Part shown: in pieces, positions 36,337-46,014 of the stretch | Numbering within the stretch: position 1 is the first letter of the stretch | Layout of the letters: the number at the start of each line of letters is the position of its first letter | Assembly: GCA_016710065.1 (NCBI GenBank) | Contig: JADJLP010000002.1 | Location: 496,001 to 560,000, forward strand | DNA: 64,000 nt | From: Candidatus Ideonella esbjergensis | GTDB taxonomy: Bacteria; Pseudomonadota; Gammaproteobacteria; Burkholderiales; Burkholderiaceae_C | Direction: 5' to 3' | Made by a program: the position numbers and the translations under genes | The notes under the pieces: model-generated | Told to the model about the DNA's origin: nothing | What the model saw: the letters and a program-made list of their open reading frames with translations, nothing else | The model's database searches: none

Positions 36337-37074
36337 ATGCTGCTGAAGCTGGCCTTGGGGCCACTGTTGATCTGGCAGGGCCGGCAGGTGCGCCGTGTGG
36401 CGATGAAGCTGCCCGAGGCCGCCGGGCCACGGCAAGGTGTGGCCGGCGAGGGTGCACCGCAGTTGCGCCTGTTGGTGGTGGGCGATTCATCCGCCGCCGG
36501 GGTGGGCGTGGCAGATCAACAGCAGGCGCTGGCCGCGCCTTTGGCGGGCGCGCTGAGCAAACACCTGGGCGTGGCCGTGGGTTGGCAACTGCTGGCCACC
36601 ACGGGGCACACGGCGGCCGACGCCGTGCGGGCCTTGCAAGACGCCACCTCGTTGCAGGCCGCCGATGTGATGGTGACCGCACTGGGCGTGAACGACGCCG
36701 TGGCCCAGGTGCGCCCCGCCACGTTTCTGAGGCAACTCGATGCCTTGCACACGCTGGCGCGGCAACGTGCCGGCGTGCGCTACACGCTGCACAGCGGCCT
36801 GCCGCCAGTGAGCGAATTTCCGCTGCTGCCGCAGCCTTTGCGCGCCATGCTGGGCCGCGACGCGCAGCGTCTGGATATGGCGCTGTCGCGCCACCTGGAG
36901 GGCCGGCCGGACCAAGCCTGCGCACCGCTGCCCGTGCCGCCATTGGGCGCCAACGTGGCCGACTGGATTGCCGTGGATGGCTTTCATCCCGGCCCATTGG
37001 CCTATCGCGCCTGGGCCGAGGCGCTGGCCGCACGGCTGGCGCTGCACCTTCAGGTCAGCGCGTCAGCCAGGTGA
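36337..37074 (+). CDS. SGNH/GDSL-family hydrolase
   Basis: A 245-residue SGNH-fold esterase or lipase. Block I is VVGDSSAAGVG (catalytic Ser51), block III contains LGVND, and block V is DGFHPG with catalytic Asp and His. The N-terminus (MLLKLALGPLLIWQGRQVRR) could be a membrane anchor or an uncleaved signal. It starts 18 bases after the hydratase stop and is likely co-transcribed with the fatty-acid operon, perhaps releasing acyl chains. Its substrate is unknown. It converges with the dctD-like gene. Confidence 0.88.
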   Translation: MLLKLALGPLLIWQGRQVRRVAMKLPEAAGPRQGVAGEGAPQLRLLVVGDSSAAGVGVADQQQALAAPLAGALSKHLGVAVGWQLLATTGHTAADAVRALQDATSLQAADVMVTALGVNDAVAQVRPATFLRQLDALHTLARQRAGVRYTLHSGLPPVSEFPLLPQPLRAMLGRDAQRLDMALSRHLEGRPDQACAPLPVPPLGANVADWIAVDGFHPGPLAYRAWAEALAARLALHLQVSASAR

Positions 37075-37124
37075 CAGGGCGGAGAACGGCGCGGTGCCGC
37101 TGAGAACAGTGCCTTGCGCCACAG

Positions 37125-38457
<1,333 letters not shown>

Positions 38458-38465
<8 letters not shown>

Positions 38466-40308
38466 GGTGTTCCTCGGTGGCGCTGGCGTCGGTGGTGGCA
38501 TCGGCCAAATCGAACGTGAAGCACATGCCGGGCGTGAGCCGCTCGGCACGCAAGGTGCCACCCAGCTCACGCACGATTTTGGATGAGATCACCAGCCCCA
38601 GCCCCAGGCCCTGGCCGGCCGCCTTGGTGGTGAAGAAGGGCTCGAACAAGCGCTGCATCTGGGCTTCGCCCATGCCGGCGCCGGTGTCGTCCACGGCAAT
38701 GCGAACGCGCTCACCCACGCGCTGGGCGTGGAGGCGCAGACGGCGCTCGGGCGCGTCGGCCATGGCGTCGATGGCGTTGCCGGCCAGGTTCAGCAGCACC
38801 TGCTCCAGGCGGGTGGTGTCGCCGCGGGCCTGCAGGTCGTCGGGCACGTCCACCTGCACCTCGATGTGCGGGCTTTGCAGGCGGTGGTCCAGCATCAGCA
38901 GCACGTTGCGCACCGCGTCGGCCAGGGTCACGGGGTGCAGCGTCAGGCTGTCCTTGCGGGTGAAGGACTTGAGCTGGTTGACGATGCGGCCCATGCGCTC
39001 GGCCATCTCGTCGATGTTGCGCAGGTTGCTGGCCACGTCCAGCGTGCGGCCGCCATCCAGCAGGCGGATGGCGTTGCGCGAGAGTGCGCGCAGGGCGGTG
39101 AGCGGCTGGTTGATCTCGTGCGAGATGCCGGCCGACATCTGGCCCAGCACGGCCAGTTTGCCGGCCTGCATCAGCTCGCCCTCGGCCTGCACGCGCTGGG
39201 CGATCTGGCTGGTGAGTTCTTCATTGGTGCTGCGCAGCTGGCGCGTGCGCTCGTGCACCTGCAGCTCCAGCTGGTCGTGCGCCTGCTGCAGCGCGTTGCG
39301 GGCCTGAAAGAGCTGGCGCAGCGCGCGGCGCCGGTGCATGGCGTAGAGCATCAGCACGCCCAGCAGTGCACCCCCGGCGCCGCCGCCCCAGGCCGCGTTG
39401 CGCGCCTGGCGCCGCACCAGCGTCGGGTCGGACAAGGCCATCAGCCGCGCGGCCAGCGGCACGATGGGGCGCTCCTGCGCCAGCAGCGATGCGGCGGGCT
39501 GGTCCTCTTGCCCGGGCACGCGCACCAGGGCCACGCCGGGCTCGATCTTGCGCTCGCGGTCAAGGTGCAGCGGCGCCAGCGACGCGGCGGCGTAGCGGTG
39601 GCTGCTGTGCCGGGGCGCGGCGTCGCCCACGGTGCGGTACTTCCAGGCCGCCACCGACGACATCACCACCACCTCGTTCTCGTCCACCAGCAGCAGCCGC
39701 TCGCTCTGGGTGCGCAGGCCCAGGTCGATCCAGGTGGCCTCCAGCGGCGCCAGGTTCACCTTCACCACGATCTGGCCCAGCGCGCGCTCGTCACGCTGCA
39801 CCGGCTGGGTGAAGTAGTAGTCGGTGCTGCCATCGGATTCATTGGCGGCAAAGAAGTCGGCCGCGCCGTCCTTCAGGGCATTGGCAATGCCGGGCGCCCC
39901 GCCACCACTGCCGCGCTGAGGGCTGCTGGTGGCCAACTGCTCACCGCTGGGCGAGGCCACCACGATGAGGTTGGCGCCAGCGCGCACCCCCACGCGGGCC
40001 AGGGTGCGGCCGGCGCGCTCGCGCAGGGCTGCGTCGGCGGGGGCGGCCAGCAAGGCCTGCACGTCGGGCTCGGACGCGATCAGGCTGGGCAGGTAGGCAA
40101 AGCGGGCCAGTTCGGCTTCCAGCGTGGCGGCGTAGAGCTCCAGCCGCTCGTTGGCCACGGCGGCCAGCTGCGAGAGCCCCGCCCGCTCACTCAGCCGGTA
40201 GCCCAGCAGTGCGCCCACCAGCACCGGGCACAGCGCCAGCAGGCCGATGAGGGCAGGGCGCCACCAGCGCTGAGGGCCGGGCGTGTGGAGGGACGAATCG
40301 AACGGCAT
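38458..40308 (-). CDS. Sensor histidine kinase, DctB-like
   Basis: A 616-residue inner-membrane sensor. Membrane helix 1 is at about 18-38, a periplasmic double-Cache-like sensor domain spans about 45-295, and helix 2 (AAWGGGAGGALLGVLMLYAM) is near 305-325. A coiled coil is followed by HisKA with SAGISHEINQPLTALR (phosphorylated His) and an ATPase domain with NLAGNAIDAM, DDTGAGM and GLGLGLVIS. It should phosphorylate the DctD-like regulator. The classical DctB ligand is C4-dicarboxylate, but the neighbouring transporter is branched-chain amino-acid type, so the ligand may be an amino acid or related acid. Confidence 0.94.
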
Positions 40309-40556
40309 GGGAGGGCGTAGTGTGCCCAATGCTGGGGCCCAACAGCAGGGTGCCGCACGCAATTTGCCCCGGCGCGACAGCCAGGCCGGGTGGGGTGGTG
40401 TGGAAGCCCGCACTGGGGCCGCCAAGGGCGGTGTGGCTTTCCGCCCTGGGCTTGCACACGCCCCGTGCATGGCTGCACCGGGGCCGGGCGCGATCGGGGC
40501 CCTTGCCTGCCAAAGCGTCGGGGCTTTCCCTGAGCATTTCTGGTGCGCAGCCGGGT

Positions 40557-40572
40557 TGGCACAACGCGTGCA
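40557..40572 (+). promoter_or_regulatory. Sigma-54 (-24/-12) promoter of the liv operon
   Basis: TGGCAC-N5-GTGCA at 40557-40572 matches the sigma-54 consensus TGGCAC-N5-TTGCA, with GG and GC twelve bases apart. The start would be near 40583, leaving a leader of about 43 bases with a GGCGGC/GCCGCC stem (40598-40611) and GAGG before livH. It lies in the 317-base gap between the divergent DctB-like gene and livH; I see nothing else firm in that gap. Confidence 0.6.
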
Positions 40573-40625
40573 ATGCAGCTGAGGTTTCTAGACAGAGGCG
40601 GCGTGCCGCCCAACGAGGTCAGTCC

Positions 40626-41555
40626 ATGGATATCTTTGTTCAACAGATCATCAACGGTCTGGTGCTGGGGAGCATGTATGCGCTCGTGGCGCTGGGCTAC
40701 ACGATGGTGTACGGCATCATCTCGCTGATCAACTTCGCGCACGGCGAGATCCTGATGGTGGGGGCGATGGTGTCGTGGACGGTGGTCACGGCGCTGGCGG
40801 GTTCGGGCATCCCCGGCTGGGGCCTGCTGCTGATCTCGCTGGTGTGCGCCATCGTGGTCTGCTCGGCGTTGAACTTCGCGGTCGAGAAGATCGCCTACCG
40901 GCCGCTGCGCAACGCGCCGCGCCTGGCGCCGCTGATCACGGCCATGGGCATGAGCCTGCTGCTGCAGACCCTGGCCATGATCATCTGGAAGCCCAACCCC
41001 AAGAGCTACCCACCGCTGCTGCCCACGGAAGTGCTGTTCCTGTGGGAAGAAGGCCCCGTCATCACCATCGCCCAGATACTGATACTCGCCACCACCGTGA
41101 TGGTGCTGGCTGCGCTGCTGTGGCTGGTCAACAAGACCAAACTCGGCCGCGCCATGCGCGCCACCGCCGAGAACCCCCGGGTGGCCGCGCTCATGGGCGT
41201 CAAACCCGACTTCGTCATCTCCATGACCTTCGTGATCGGCGCCACCCTGGCCGCCATCGCCGGCATCATGTGGGCGCTGAACTACGGCACCGTGCAGCAC
41301 TCCATGGGCTTTTTGCCCGGGTTGAAGGCCTTCACTGCCGCCGTGTTCGGTGGCATCGGCAACCTCACCGGCGCCATGGTCGGCGGTGTCTTGCTGGGCC
41401 TGATCGAAGCCATCGGCGCCGGCTACCTGGGAGATCTGACCGGCGGCGTCTTCGGCAGCCAGTACGTCGAAATCTTCGCCTTCCTCGTCCTCATCCTCGT
41501 GCTCACCCTGCGCCCCTCGGGCCTGATGGGCGAGCGTGTGGCCGACAGAGCTTGA
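40626..41555 (+). CDS. livH: Branched-chain amino-acid ABC transporter permease LivH
   Basis: A 309-residue inner-membrane permease of the HAAT family with about eight membrane helices. It has the N-terminal FVQQIINGLVLGSMYALVAL and GIISLINFAHGEILMVGA, and the cytoplasmic coupling loop RAMRATAENPRVAALMG. GAGG lies 7 bases upstream of ATG 40626; an open frame further upstream crosses the promoter and is discarded. First gene of livH-M-G-F-K. The substrate could be Leu/Ile/Val or other amides or acids used by this family. Confidence 0.95.
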   Translation: MDIFVQQIINGLVLGSMYALVALGYTMVYGIISLINFAHGEILMVGAMVSWTVVTALAGSGIPGWGLLLISLVCAIVVCSALNFAVEKIAYRPLRNAPRLAPLITAMGMSLLLQTLAMIIWKPNPKSYPPLLPTEVLFLWEEGPVITIAQILILATTVMVLAALLWLVNKTKLGRAMRATAENPRVAALMGVKPDFVISMTFVIGATLAAIAGIMWALNYGTVQHSMGFLPGLKAFTAAVFGGIGNLTGAMVGGVLLGLIEAIGAGYLGDLTGGVFGSQYVEIFAFLVLILVLTLRPSGLMGERVADRA

Positions 41556-41568
41556 GGAGAGACACACC

Positions 41569-42663
41569 ATGCAAGACCTGACCAAACCCCAAAAGCTCAT
41601 CCTCTTCCTGGTGGCCGGCGCGCTGCTGCTGGCCCTGCCGCACTTTGCCGCGCAATTCGGTCAAAGCTGGGTGCGCATCATGGCCGCCGCCCTGCTCTAC
41701 GTCATGCTCGCCCTGGGCCTGAACATCGTGGTCGGCTACGCCGGCCTGCTCGACCTGGGGTATGTGGCCTTCTACGCCACCGGCGCCTACATGTTCGCGC
41801 TGCTCGCCAGCCCCACCTCACCGACAACTTCGAGTGGATCAAGGCCGCCTTCCCCAACGGCCTGCACACCCCCCATCTGGCTGGTCATCCCGCTTGCGGC
41901 CCTCACCGCAGGCCTGGCCGGCGTCATCCTTAGCGCCCCCACCCTCAAACTCAGAGGCGACTACCTGGCCATCGTCACGCTGGGTTTTGGGGAAATCATC
42001 CGGGTCTTCATGAACAACCTCGAATACCCCATCAACATCACCAACGGCCCGCGCGGCATCGGCCAGATCGACGCCATGAGCATAGGCCCGCTGGACTTTG
42101 GCGTGAAGCACGAATGGCTGGGGTTGGAGTTCACCGGCCTGACGCTCTACTACTACCTCTTCCTCACCCTGGTCATCTTCTCCGTCATCATCTGCACACG
42201 GCTGGCCGACTCGCGCATCGGTCGGGCCTGGATGGCCATCCGCGAAGACGAGATCGCCGCCAAGGCCATGGGCCTGAACACCCGCAACTTGAAGCTCTTG
42301 GCCTTCGGCATGGGCGCCACCTTCGGCGGCGTCTCGGGCGCCATGTTTGCCGCCTTCCAGCAATTCGTCAGCCCCGAAAGCTTCACCCTGATGGAGTCGG
42401 TGATGATCGTCGCCATGGTGGTGCTGGGCGGGCTGGGCCACATCCCCGGCGTCATCCTGGGCGCCTTGCTGCTGGCGGCGCTGCCCGAAGTCTTGAGACA
42501 AGTGGCCGGCCCGCTGCAGCAACTCACCGACGGCCGGCTCGACGCTGCCATCCTGCGCCAGTTGCTGATCGCTCTGGCCATGATCGTCATCATGCTGCTC
42601 AGACCGCGCGGCCTGTGGCCCAGCCCCGAGCACGGCAAGGCCGCGCCGCACGCCGTGAAGTGA
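41569..42663 (+). CDS. livM: Branched-chain amino-acid ABC transporter permease LivM, double-frameshifted segment
   Basis: A 364-residue permease partner of LivH (YVMLALGLNIVVGYAGLLDLGYVAF, then KLRGDYLAIVTLGFGEIIRVF and GLNTRNLKLLAFGMGA). Most of it is normal, but codons 82-101 read SPTSPTTSSGSRPPSPTACT, unlike the family. The same DNA in the next frame from 41814 reads HLTDNFEWIKAAFPNGLHTP, the family-like sequence. One C is missing in the run at 41811-41814 and one extra C is present in the run at 41869-41874, so the frame is lost and regained over about 57 bases. Either two sequencing errors or a real loop change. Overall the gene stays open. Confidence 0.93.
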   Translation: MQDLTKPQKLILFLVAGALLLALPHFAAQFGQSWVRIMAAALLYVMLALGLNIVVGYAGLLDLGYVAFYATGAYMFALLASPTSPTTSSGSRPPSPTACTPPIWLVIPLAALTAGLAGVILSAPTLKLRGDYLAIVTLGFGEIIRVFMNNLEYPINITNGPRGIGQIDAMSIGPLDFGVKHEWLGLEFTGLTLYYYLFLTLVIFSVIICTRLADSRIGRAWMAIREDEIAAKAMGLNTRNLKLLAFGMGATFGGVSGAMFAAFQQFVSPESFTLMESVMIVAMVVLGGLGHIPGVILGALLLAALPEVLRQVAGPLQQLTDGRLDAAILRQLLIALAMIVIMLLRPRGLWPSPEHGKAAPHAVK

Positions 42664-42674
42664 GGAGCGCAGCC

Positions 42675-43448
42675 ATGGCAACCGTATTCAAAGTTCAAGG
42701 CGCCTCCAAGCGATTTGGGGGCCTGCAAGCGCTGACCGACGTCAGCATCAGCATCCACGAAGGCCAGGTCTACGGGCTGATCGGCCCCAACGGCGCCGGC
42801 AAGACGACGTTCTTCAACGTCATCACCGGGCTGTACACGCCCGACGGCGGCAGCTACGAGCTGGGCGGCCAGCCCTACACCCCCACCACCGTGCACGAGG
42901 TGGCCAAGGCCGGCATTGCGCGCACCTTCCAGAACATCCGGCTGTTTGCCGAGATGACGGCGCTGGAGAACGTCATGGTGGGCCGGCATGTGCGCAGCCA
43001 GTCGGGCTTGATGGGCGCCATCTTGCGCACCAGCGCCTTCAAGGCCGAAGAAGCTGCCATCAGAAAGCGCGCGCAAGAGCTGCTCGACTACGTGGGCATC
43101 GGCAAGTTCGCCGAATACAAGGCCCGCACCCTGAGCTACGGCGACCAGCGCAGGCTCGAAATCGCAAGAGCCCTGGCCACCGACCCCAAGCTCATCGCCC
43201 TGGACGAGCCGGCGGCCGGCATGAACGCCACCGAGAAGATGGTGCTGCGCGAGCTGATCGACCGCATCCGCAAGGACGGCCGCACCATCTTGCTGATCGA
43301 GCACGACGTGAAGCTGGTGATGGGCCTGTGCGACCGCGTGACGGTGCTGGACTACGGCAAGCAGATCGCCGAAGGCACGCCCGCCGAGGTGCAACGCAAC
43401 GACAAGGTGATCGAGGCCTACCTGGGCGCCGGTCACAAGGCACATTGA
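42675..43448 (+). CDS. livG: Branched-chain amino-acid ABC transporter ATPase LivG
   Basis: A 257-residue ATP-binding subunit. Walker A GPNGAGKTT (residues 36-44), Q-loop in ARTFQNIRLF, signature LSYGDQRRLEIARAL, Walker B LIALDEP and the switch histidine in IEHDVKLVM. The extended region between Q-loop and signature is typical of LivG. It starts 12 bases after livM with GAGGAG upstream and is followed one base later by livF; the two ATPases would form a heterodimer. Confidence 0.97.
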   Translation: MATVFKVQGASKRFGGLQALTDVSISIHEGQVYGLIGPNGAGKTTFFNVITGLYTPDGGSYELGGQPYTPTTVHEVAKAGIARTFQNIRLFAEMTALENVMVGRHVRSQSGLMGAILRTSAFKAEEAAIRKRAQELLDYVGIGKFAEYKARTLSYGDQRRLEIARALATDPKLIALDEPAAGMNATEKMVLRELIDRIRKDGRTILLIEHDVKLVMGLCDRVTVLDYGKQIAEGTPAEVQRNDKVIEAYLGAGHKAH

Positions 43449-43449
43449 G

Positions 43450-44178
43450 ATGAACCACATGACTGCACCCACCCTGCTCAAGGTGACCGGCCTGAAGGTG
43501 GCCTACGGCGGCATCCAAGCCGTCAAGGGCGTGAGCTTCGAAGTCCAGCAAGGCGAGCTGGTGAGCCTGATCGGCGCCAACGGCGCAGGCAAGACCACCA
43601 CCCTCAAAGCCGTCACCGGCATCCAGCCCATCGCCCAGGGCAGCGTCGAATTCATGGGCAAGCCCATCAAAGGCCAGGGCGCCTGGGATCTGGCCCGCCA
43701 GGGTCTGGTGATGATCCCCGAAGGCCGGGGCACCTTCACGCGCATGACCATCACCGAGAACCTGCAGATGGGCGCCTATTGCCGCGACGACGAAGCCGAG
43801 ATCGAGGCCGACATGGACAAGGTCTTCGACATCTTCCCGCGCCTGAAGGAGCGAGCGCAGCAGCTGGCCGGCACCATGAGCGGCGGCGAGCAGCAGATGC
43901 TGGCCATGGGCCGCGCGCTGATGGCCCGGCCCAAGGTGCTGCTGCTCGACGAGCCCAGCATGGGCCTCAGCCCCATCATGGTCGACAAGATCTTCGAGGT
44001 GGTGGAGACCATCCACAAGCAGGGCACCACCATGCTGCTGGTGGAACAGAACGCCAGCCGCGCGCTGGCCCTGGCCAACCGGGGCTATGTGATGGAGTCG
44101 GGCGAGGTCACCATGAGCGGCGACGCCAAGGCCTTGCTCGATGACCCCAAGGTGCGTGCGGCTTACTTGGGTGAGTGA
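43450..44178 (+). CDS. livF: Branched-chain amino-acid ABC transporter ATPase LivF
   Basis: A 242-residue ATPase subunit with Walker A GANGAGKTT, signature MSGGEQQMLAMGRAL, Walker B VLLLDEP and switch EQNASRAL. ATG 43450 is one base after the livG stop; a second ATG at 43459 is also possible and would remove three residues (MNH). Partner of LivG. The gap to the binding-protein gene is 177 bases and carries two hairpins. Confidence 0.96.
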   Translation: MNHMTAPTLLKVTGLKVAYGGIQAVKGVSFEVQQGELVSLIGANGAGKTTTLKAVTGIQPIAQGSVEFMGKPIKGQGAWDLARQGLVMIPEGRGTFTRMTITENLQMGAYCRDDEAEIEADMDKVFDIFPRLKERAQQLAGTMSGGEQQMLAMGRALMARPKVLLLDEPSMGLSPIMVDKIFEVVETIHKQGTTMLLVEQNASRALALANRGYVMESGEVTMSGDAKALLDDPKVRAAYLGE

Positions 44179-44222
44179 GGGCCGCTGTATTCCCCTCGGC
44201 CATGCGGTGCGTTGTGGGCTCT

Positions 44223-44302
44223 GGCCTGCAACTTGCAATTCAGGCCGGCACCCCAACCCGGGCCCCTCAAAGCACTGTGAGATGCACCCGCCCGAGTGCA
44301 TC
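44223..44302 (+). other. Two hairpins in the livF-livK gap
   Basis: GGCCTG (44223-44228) pairs with CAGGCC (44241-44246), and GATGCAC (44281-44287) with GTGCATC (44296-44302). Binding proteins are usually needed in excess over the permease; such stems often mark mRNA processing or protection. No T tract or convincing internal promoter is visible. Confidence 0.4.
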
Positions 44303-44355
44303 GCGCCCCACCGGGCAGCACAGTTCTTACCACTGATCCATTGGAGAGCGCTTAG

Positions 44356-45498
44356 ATGAAGTTCCAACTCAAGCTGACGGCTGTGGCCGCCCTGATGTGC
44401 GCCACCGGCGTGGCCCTGGCCGACGACATGGTCGTCAAGATCGGTCACGTGGGCCCGACCAGCGGCGGCATTGCCCACCTGGGCAAGGACAACGAAAACG
44501 GCGCCCGCATGGCCATCGACGATCTGAACGCCAAGGGCGTGATGATCGGCGGCAAGAAGGCCAAGTTTGAGCTGCTGGCCGAAGACGACGCAGGCGACCC
44601 CAAGCAAGGCACCGCTGCCGCGCAAAAGCTGGTCGACGCCAAGGTCAACGGCGTGGTGGGTCACCTGAACTCGGGCACCTCCATTCCCGCCTCCAAGGTC
44701 TACAGCGATGCGGGCATCCCGCAGGTCTCGCCCTCGGCCACCAACCCCAAGTTCACCCGCCAGGGCTTCAAGACCACCTTCCGCGTGGTGGCCGATGACG
44801 TGCACCTGGGCGGCACCCTGGGCCGCTACGCCGTCAACCAACTCAAGGGCAAGACCATCGCCGTCATCGATGACCGCACGGCCTACGGCCAAGGCGTGGC
44901 CGACGAATTCGAGAAGGCCGTCAAGGGCGCAGGCAAGAAAGTAGCCAAGCGCGAATTCACCAACGACAAGGCGACCGACTTCACCGCCATCCTGACCAGC
45001 ATCAAGGCGGTCAAGCCCGACGTCGTCTTCTACGGCGGGATGGACGCCGTGGCCGGCCCGATGATCCGGCAGATGAAGCAGCTGGGCATCAAGGCCAAGT
45101 TCATGGGCGGCGACGGCATCTGCTCGGGCGAGCTGCCCAAGCTGGCCGCCGGCGCGATGGGCGACGGCCAAGTGGTGTGCGCCGAAGCCGGTGGCGTCGA
45201 AGGCGCCCAGAAGGTGGGCATGGAGAAGTTCAGGGCCGACTTCAAGAAGAAGTTCAACGCCGACGTGCAGATCTACGCCCCCTACGTGTACGACGCCACC
45301 ATGGTGATCGCCGACGCCATGCAAAAGGCCGGCTCGGCCGACCCGGCCAAGTACCTGCCGGTGCTGGCCAAGACCAGCGGCTACAAGGGCGTGACGGGCA
45401 CCATCTCGTTCGACGAGAAGGGTGACGTCAAGAACGGCGCGCTCACGCTGTTCACCTACAAGGGCGAGAAGCGCGAGCAGATCGCTGTGGTGCGCTGA
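44356..45498 (+). CDS. livK: Branched-chain amino-acid periplasmic binding protein
   Basis: A 380-residue periplasmic substrate-binding protein of the type I fold (Peripla_BP_6). It has a signal peptide (MKFQLKLTAVAALMCATGVALA), then VVKIGHVGPTSGGIAHLGKDNENGARMAIDDLN, GVVGHLNSGTSIPASKVY, and a C-terminal lobe with VQIYAPYVYDATMV. It captures the ligand for the LivHMGF channel. LIV family members vary in ligand, so leucine is not certain. A strong terminator follows 25 bases after the stop and ends the operon. Confidence 0.95.
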   Translation: MKFQLKLTAVAALMCATGVALADDMVVKIGHVGPTSGGIAHLGKDNENGARMAIDDLNAKGVMIGGKKAKFELLAEDDAGDPKQGTAAAQKLVDAKVNGVVGHLNSGTSIPASKVYSDAGIPQVSPSATNPKFTRQGFKTTFRVVADDVHLGGTLGRYAVNQLKGKTIAVIDDRTAYGQGVADEFEKAVKGAGKKVAKREFTNDKATDFTAILTSIKAVKPDVVFYGGMDAVAGPMIRQMKQLGIKAKFMGGDGICSGELPKLAAGAMGDGQVVCAEAGGVEGAQKVGMEKFRADFKKKFNADVQIYAPYVYDATMVIADAMQKAGSADPAKYLPVLAKTSGYKGVTGTISFDEKGDVKNGALTLFTYKGEKREQIAVVR

Positions 45499-45522
45499 GC
45501 AAACTTCTTCTCGATGCACCCC

Positions 45523-45548
45523 AGGCCGCCTTCGGGCGGCCTTTTTTT
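45523..45548 (+). terminator. Rho-independent terminator of the liv operon
   Basis: AGGCCGCC (45523-45530), loop TTCG, GGCGGCCT (45535-45542), followed by a run of T to 45548. A textbook intrinsic terminator just downstream of livK. Confidence 0.93.
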
Positions 45549-45554
45549 GATCAC

Positions 45555-45760
45555 GACGGCTTGCGGCGCAAAGCCGTCATACCCGCAGCCCTCCGCCGTC
45601 ATTCCCGCGGAGCCTGCCCCCGCGAAGGCGGGGGGCGGGAATCCAGACTTTCGGCACCTGCACGAGATCAAGCCGGCGCGGCGCATTGCTTCGCTCGTGT
45701 CCCCCTGCCTCGGCCCTGGCGGGCCTCGCCATTCCGCCTTTACCTCGCTGCGCAACACGC
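45555..45760. repeat. Composite repeat block downstream of livK
   Basis: The 516-base gap 45499-46014 contains no credible gene. This part holds GACGGCTT (45555-45562) pairing with AAGCCGTC (45571-45578), and a dRS3-like unit ATTCCC (45601-45606)...GGGAAT (45637-45642) interrupted by an inner GCCCCCGC-GAAG-GCGGGGG hairpin. A stretch from about 45660 that looks like dispersed Burkholderiales intergenic repeat follows. Open frames across it are low-complexity and discarded. Confidence 0.6.
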
Positions 45761-45809
45761 CCCACCGTCCTGATCGGACCGCTGCCTTGGCTGTTTCAGC
45801 GTTGAAGAC

Positions 45810-45950
45810 AAAGGCGCTGGTTGGCAGAGGGTGTCGGGTACCCGCCCGACGGAACTCAAGGAGGAATGCGCCATGCCCGGCTTGAGGGCATGGCGGAGGG
45901 GGAGATGGAGTCGGGCGGGTACTCGTCGACCTCTGCCCGCCACCGACTTT
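45810..45950. repeat. 141-bp dyad-symmetric element
   Basis: Two 41-base arms (45810-45850 and 45910-45950) are inverted copies with 33 of 41 positions matching; the inner 13 (GTACCCGCCCGAC) match perfectly. Inside is a perfect 10-bp hairpin CGCCATGCCC (45869-45878), loop GGCTTGA, GGGCATGGCG (45886-45895). No open frame within it is convincing. It looks like a miniature mobile element or a large structured repeat. Confidence 0.65.
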
Positions 45951-46014
45951 CGGACGACTGCAATGCGCCTTGAGCGGGTGATCCTGCGCTGGCTTGATGG
46001 AGCGCCTGCAGGGC

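Noticed and set aside
45514..45885. 123-codon plus-strand frame and related minus-strand frames downstream of livK
   Set aside because: They run across a terminator, a dRS3-like unit and the palindromic element; composition and repeats fit non-coding DNA.
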